In this document: one piece after another, positions 60,025 through 64,000 of the stretch
Layout: the number at the start of each line of letters is the position of its first letter
Numbering within the stretch: the stretch's first letter is position 1
Assembly: GCF_001718695.1 (NCBI RefSeq)
Contig: NZ_CP013420.1
Coordinates: forward strand, 1,550,001-1,614,000
DNA: 64,000 nucleotides
Direction: 5' to 3'
Source of the DNA: Burkholderia ubonensis
GTDB taxonomy: Bacteria > Pseudomonadota > Gammaproteobacteria > Burkholderiales > Burkholderiaceae
Translations under genes and position numbers: made by a program
The notes under the pieces: model-generated
Database searches by the model: none
What the model was told of the DNA's origin: nothing
What the model saw: the letters and a program-made list of their open reading frames with translations, nothing else

Positions 60025-60802
60025 ATGGCGAAGAACCAGCCCCATCCGAGCGACCCCGCGAAGCGGCAGGCCGCCGCCCGTCCCCAGCAACCCGCCCCGG
60101 CCGCGCCGCCGGCGCCCGAGCCCGCCGCGCTGCGCGGCCAGGGCCTCGCCGGCCTCGGTGCGCTGCGCACCGCGCTCAAGGGCGAAGCCGAGCGCCGCGA
60201 GCGCGATCGCGTCGAAACCGCGAAGGCCGCGCGCCAGGCCGAAGCCGACGCGAACCTGTTCCGCAACGAGATCGGCGCGATCCGGCCGCTCAACGCGCCC
60301 GCGCGCGCCGCGTTCCGGCCGCGAGCCGCCCGCGCCCGTGCCGAAGCAGACCCAGCGCGACGAGGAGGCGGTGCTGAACGCGACACTGTCCGACGAGTTC
60401 GATCCCGAGACGCTGCTCGACAGCGACGAGTCGCTCTATTACCACCGCCCCGGCGTGAGCCGCGACGTCGTGCGCAAGCTGAGGAGCGGCGCATGGATCG
60501 TCCAGGCGCAGATCGACCTGCACGGGATGCGCCGCGACGAAGCGCGCGACGCGCTCGCCGGGTTCATCCGCGAGTCCGGCAAGAAGGGGCTGCGCTGCCT
60601 GCGCGTGATCCACGGCAAGGGCCTCGGCTCGGTCGGCAAGGAGCCGGTGCTGAAGGGCAAGGTGCGCGCGTGGCTCGTGCAGAAGGAGGAAGTGATCGCA
60701 TTCTGCGAGGCGCGCGGCCACGACGGCGGCGCGGGCGCGGTGCTCGTGCTGCTGCAGCCGTCGGCCGCGCCCGGCGAGCGGGGGCCGCGTGCCGCATCCT
60801 AG
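60025..60802 (+). pseudogene. Smr-domain protein, frameshifted
   Basis: The N-terminal part (MAKNQPHPSDPAKRQ to NLFRNEIGAIRPLNAPARAA) is in one frame and the Smr domain (TLSDEFDPETLLDSDESLYYHRPG, DLHGMRRDEARDAL, IHGKGLGSVGKEP) is in the next. The total is 1 modulo 3. Removing one T from the TT at 60313-60314 (GCGTTCCGG) joins the frames into about 258 residues (ARAASGREPPAPVPK). Smr domains of this stand-alone type carry nuclease-associated DLHG and HGKG motifs. Sequencing error or inactivation cannot be separated here. Confidence 0.85.
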
Positions 60803-61412
60803 GCTGACGCTCGCGATCACGGTACTCGAGGCCATTGCGACGCTCGCGTTCGCGATCTCCGGTTTCATCGAAGCGCGCAAGAACCGGCTCGATTCGGTCG
60901 GCACGTTCGTCGTCGCGCTCGCGACGGCGTTCGGCGGCGGCACGCTGCGCGACATCCTGCTCGAACGCCGGCCGTTCTACTGGGTCGTGCACGACGACTA
61001 CGTGCTGGTGATCTTCGCGCTGTCGCTGTGCGCGCCGTTCGTGCTGCGGATGCTGTCGCGGCTGTCGGCCGAACGGACGCTGCTCGTCGCCGACGCGGTC
61101 GGCCTCGGCATCTTCAGCGTGTCCGGCACGTCGATCGCGCTCGACGCCGAGATGCCGCGCTTCATCGCGGTAATGATGGGCGTGATCACGGGCGTCGTCG
61201 GCGGCATCATCCGCGACGTGCTGTGCAACGACATCCCGCTGATCCTGCGCGACTCGCGGCCGTACGCGACCTGCGCGTTCGTCGGCTGCTGGTTCTACCT
61301 GGCGCTCATGTGGCTGGACGTCGATTCGGTCTACAGCGTGCTGACGGCGACCGGCTTCATCCTCGTCGCGCGGCTCGTCACGTTCAAGTTCGACGTGCGG
61401 CTGCCGCACTGA
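60789..61412 (+). CDS. TRIC-type/UPF0126 membrane protein (YadS family)
   Basis: A 207-residue protein from a GTG start, with seven hydrophobic helices in two repeated halves. The glycine motifs FGGGTLRDILL and VGGIIRDVLCND are the UPF0126/YadS hallmark, related to trimeric intracellular cation channels. Transport role not established for the bacterial proteins in general. It overlaps the Smr gene by 14 bp. Confidence 0.88.
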   Translation: MPHPRLTLAITVLEAIATLAFAISGFIEARKNRLDSVGTFVVALATAFGGGTLRDILLERRPFYWVVHDDYVLVIFALSLCAPFVLRMLSRLSAERTLLVADAVGLGIFSVSGTSIALDAEMPRFIAVMMGVITGVVGGIIRDVLCNDIPLILRDSRPYATCAFVGCWFYLALMWLDVDSVYSVLTATGFILVARLVTFKFDVRLPH

Positions 61413-61460
61413 CATCGTCGCGCCCCACCCTATGCCGTGCCGCGCCGGCGCCCGAAAACG

Positions 61461-61488
61461 AACGGGGCCGTCCATCGACGGCCCCGTT
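61461..61488. terminator. Bidirectional terminator
   Basis: AACGGGGCCGTC / GACGGCCCCGTT with a CATC loop between converging genes. T-rich tails on both sides. Confidence 0.85.
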
Positions 61489-61522
61489 CCGTTTCATTCA
61501 GCGCATCAGCGCACGCGCTGCG

Positions 61523-62641
61523 TCACGCGATCCGCTCCTCCGACGCCGGATCGAACAGCACCGCCTTCGACACGTCGAACAGCAGCGACAGCGTCTGCTC
61601 CGGCTGCGGGTTCGCGGCCGGGTGCACGCGGCTCACGATGCGCTTGCCGTTCACCTGCGCGAACACGTGCGTATCCGGGCCGGTCGGCTCGGTCACGTCG
61701 ACGCGCACATCGAGCGGCTGCAGGTGCGACGCGTCGCCGTTGTGCGCGTGGCGCACGTCGGTGATGCGCTCCGGGCGCAGGCCGAGGATCACCTCGCGGC
61801 CGACGTGCGCCTTCAGCTTGCCCGTGTCGAACGGCAGGTTCAGCGCGCCGCGCGTGACGCCCGTGTCGATCTCCAGCGCGACGCCGCTGCCCTGCTCCAC
61901 CAGCCGGCCGTTGATGAAGTTCATCGGCGGCGCGCCGATGAAGCCCGCGACGAACAGGTTCGACGGCGAATCGTAGATGTCCTGCGGCGCGCCGAACTGC
62001 TGGACGACGCCGTCCTTCATCACCGCGATGCGGTCGCCGAGCGTCATCGCCTCGATCTGGTCGTGCGTGACGTAGACGATCGTCGTGCCGAGGCGCTGGT
62101 GCAGCAGCTTGATCTCCGCGCGCATCTCGATGCGCAGCTTCGCGTCGAGGTTCGACAGCGGCTCGTCGAACAGGAACAGCGCCGGGTCGCGCGCAAGCGC
62201 GCGGCCCATCGCGACGCGCTGGCGCTGGCCGCCCGACAGCTGGCCCGGCTTGCGCTCGAGCAGGTGCTGGATCTGCAGCATCTGCGACACGCGGTCGACG
62301 ATCTGCTGCTGCTCGCTCTTCGGCACCTTGCGGATGTTCAGGCCGAACGAGATGTTCTCGCGCACCGTCATCGACGGATAAAGCGCATACGACTGGAACA
62401 CCATCGCGATGTCGCGATCCTTCGGCGACAGGTCGTTGACGACCTTGCCGTCGATCCGGATCTCGCCGCTCGTGACGGTCTCGAGCCCGGCGATCATGTT
62501 GAGCAGCGTCGACTTCCCGCAGCCCGAGCCGCCGACGAGAATCAGGAACTGACCGTCCTCGATGTCGATGTCGACACCCTTCAGGACCGGCACCCCGTTC
62601 GGGTAGGTCTTGTACACGTCACGGATGGAAAGGCTTGCCAT
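61523..62641 (-). CDS. Sugar ABC transporter ATP-binding protein (MalK/UgpC family)
   Basis: A 372-residue ATPase: Walker A GGSGCGKST (about 38-46), Q-loop VFQSYALYP, signature LSGGQ (135-139), Walker B FLFDEPLSNLD, H-loop YVTHDQ. The C-terminal 130 residues form the regulatory OB/TOBE domain of the MalK type. It energises the two permeases encoded upstream. Last gene of the operon. Confidence 0.92.
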   Translation of the reverse strand: MASLSIRDVYKTYPNGVPVLKGVDIDIEDGQFLILVGGSGCGKSTLLNMIAGLETVTSGEIRIDGKVVNDLSPKDRDIAMVFQSYALYPSMTVRENISFGLNIRKVPKSEQQQIVDRVSQMLQIQHLLERKPGQLSGGQRQRVAMGRALARDPALFLFDEPLSNLDAKLRIEMRAEIKLLHQRLGTTIVYVTHDQIEAMTLGDRIAVMKDGVVQQFGAPQDIYDSPSNLFVAGFIGAPPMNFINGRLVEQGSGVALEIDTGVTRGALNLPFDTGKLKAHVGREVILGLRPERITDVRHAHNGDASHLQPLDVRVDVTEPTGPDTHVFAQVNGKRIVSRVHPAANPQPEQTLSLLFDVSKAVLFDPASEERIA

Positions 62642-62749
62642 GCTGTGAATCCTCTGTCTCAAGCAGCGCGCCTCGCGCGCCGCGTCGGTATCGTTTCGAT
62701 GCGCCGCGCGTCGCGCGGCCGGTTCGTCGTCTCGTATGAAACCGCGCGC

Positions 62750-63638
62750 TCAGCCCTTCACCGCGCCCGCCGTCAGGCCGCGCACGAAGTAGCGGCCGGC
62801 GATCACGTAGACGAGCAGCGTCGGCAGTGCGGCGATGATCGCGCCGGCCATGTCGACGTTGTATTCCTTCACGCCCGTCGACGTGTTGACGAGGTTGTTC
62901 AGCGCGACCGTGATCGGCATCGAGTCGACGCCGGAGAACACGATCCCGAACAGGAAGTCGTTCCAGATCTGCGTGAACTGCCAGATCAGGCACACCATGA
63001 AGATCGGCAGCGACACCGGCAGCAGGATCTTCGTGAAGATCGTGAAGAAGCCCGCGCCGTCGATGCGCGCCGCCTTCACGAGCTCGGCCGGCACGCTCAC
63101 GTAGAAGTTGCGGAAGAACATCGTCGTGAATGCGATCCCGTACACGACGTGCACGAACACCAGGCCCGGAATCGTGTTCGCGAGCCCGAGCATCCCCTGC
63201 AGGCGCGCCATCGGCAGCAGGATCACCTGGAACGGAATGAAGCAGCCGACCAGCATCATCGTGAACAGCGCGTCCGCGCCGCGAAAGCGCCAGTGCGTGA
63301 GCACGTAGCCGTTGAACGCGCCGATCAGCGACGAGATCAGCACGGCCGGGATCACCATCTGCAGCGAATTCAGGAAGAACGGCTTCATGCCGTCGCAGCG
63401 CACGCCGGTGCACGCGCCGCTCCACGCCTTCACCCACGGCTCGACGGTCCAGGGTGCTGGGCGGCGTCAGCAGGTTGCCGGTGCGCAGCTGGTCGAGATC
63501 CTTGAACGACGTCGACAGCATCACGTAGATCGGGAACAGGAAGTACAGCGCGAACAGGATCAGCGCCGCGTAGATCACCGCCCGGCCTGTCGCCGCCCGG
63601 CCTGTCGCGGCCCGGCTGATTTGCATCTTAGGCTGCAT
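62750..63638 (-). pseudogene. Sugar ABC permease (GtsC/MalG-type), frameshifted
   Basis: The N-terminal part (YAALILFALYFLFPIYVMLSTSFKDLDQLRTGNLLTPPST) runs into frame +1, while WTVEPWVKAWSGACTG and all the later helices, with the EAA-like loop (VSVPAELVKAARIDGAGFFTIF), are in the other. The total is 889 bases (1 modulo 3). Removing one C from the CCC (GGG at 63452-63454, plus strand) restores about 295 residues. The CTGVRCDGMKPFF sequence resembles glucose-type GtsC permeases. Sequencing error or inactivation open. It overlaps the previous permease by 11 bp. Confidence 0.85.
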
Positions 63639-64000
63639 TGCGGGTGCTCCTCGATTCCATATACATCAGCGGCACGAGCACCGCCACCACCGTCGCGAGC
63701 ATCATCACCGACGATGCGGCGCCGAGGCCGAGCTGGCCGCGGTTGAACGAAAACGTGTACATGAACATCGCCGGCAGCGACGACGACGTGCCGGGCCCGC
63801 CCGCCGTCAGCGCGACGACGAGGTCGAAGGTCTTGATCGTGATGTGGCAGAGGATCAGCAGCACCGAGAAGAACACCGGGCGCATGCTCGGGATCACGAT
63901 CTTGCGGTAGATGGTCGGCAGCGTCGCGCCGTCGACCTGCGCGGCCTTGAAGATCTCGCTGTCGACGCCGCGCAGGCCCGCGAGGAACAGCGCCATCACG
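63628..64000 (-). CDS. Sugar ABC permease (GtsB/MalF-type), partial
   Basis: C-terminal about 124 residues of a permease: the EAA loop (LRGVDSEIFKAAQVDGATLPTIYRKIVIP) followed by the last two membrane helices. The 5' part and probably the sugar-binding protein gene lie beyond the window. Its 3' end overlaps the next permease. Confidence 0.85.
   Translation of the reverse strand, partial: VMALFLAGLRGVDSEIFKAAQVDGATLPTIYRKIVIPSMRPVFFSVLLILCHITIKTFDLVVALTAGGPGTSSSLPAMFMYTFSFNRGQLGLGAASSVMMLATVVAVLVPLMYMESRSTRNAA

Overview
The window is GC-rich DNA, densely coding, and its gene content and order fit chromosome 1 of a Burkholderia, most likely from the Burkholderia cepacia complex. Evidence for this is the yicC-gmk-rpoZ-spoT and ftsK-lolA-rarA-serS blocks, a betaproteobacterial general porin, DUF2968 and DUF4136 proteins, and metabolic transporters typical of the genus. 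It looks like core chromosome: I see no insertion sequence, prophage, CRISPR array or rRNA operon.

Layout. 1-10.4 kb: the end of an FAD monooxygenase, a TPR/glycosyltransferase-like protein, a citrate-type MHS transporter, exported proteins of unknown role, a class I glutamine-amidotransferase-like hydrolase, a GntR regulator with an amidase, and dsbB. 10.4-14.4 kb: a purine-salvage block (xdhC-adenine deaminase-guanine deaminase) in which xdhC carries a frameshift and xdhA/xdhB are absent. 14.5-15.3 kb: a yybP-ykoY (manganese) riboswitch leading into a TMEM165/GDT1 family exporter. 15.3-21.1 kb: a lipoprotein, pepN, fbp, tRNA-Thr and a small membrane protein. 21.2-25.8 kb: a four-gene operon headed by a DUF2946 protein with CXXC and C-terminal RAPP motifs, followed by a TonB-dependent receptor, a metal-ligand-rich BNR-repeat protein and a thioredoxin-like protein. 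This matches the architecture of the copper-responsive uORF operon known from Bordetella. 25.9-31.4 kb: small proteins, periplasmic chorismate mutase, an exonuclease/GIY-YIG fusion, a cold-shock gene, a candidate small RNA, a porin and greB. 31.5-32 kb: three tRNA-Arg(ACG) copies with an exact 138-bp period.

32-39.3 kb: the stringent-response and nucleotide block (spoT, rpoZ, gmk, yicC), divergent from rph-rdgB-hemW, then tRNA-Ser. 39.5-45.6 kb: small proteins, a second MHS transporter, waaC and a ClC chloride channel. 45.8-47.7 kb: minCDE. 47.9-52.2 kb: an acetyltransferase, alkB, a chemoreceptor and tRNA-Ser(CGA). 52.3-58.6 kb: ftsK-lolA-rarA-serS with an inserted opposite-strand DUF2164 gene. 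58.9-61.4 kb: trxB, a frameshifted smr gene and a TRIC-like membrane protein. 61.5-64 kb: the 3' part of a sugar (glucose-type) ABC transporter operon, with one permease frameshifted.

Three genes (xdhC, smr, second sugar permease) each carry a net one-base insertion in a short homopolymer. That pattern needs to be resolved as sequencing error or real decay before any of them is called a pseudogene.
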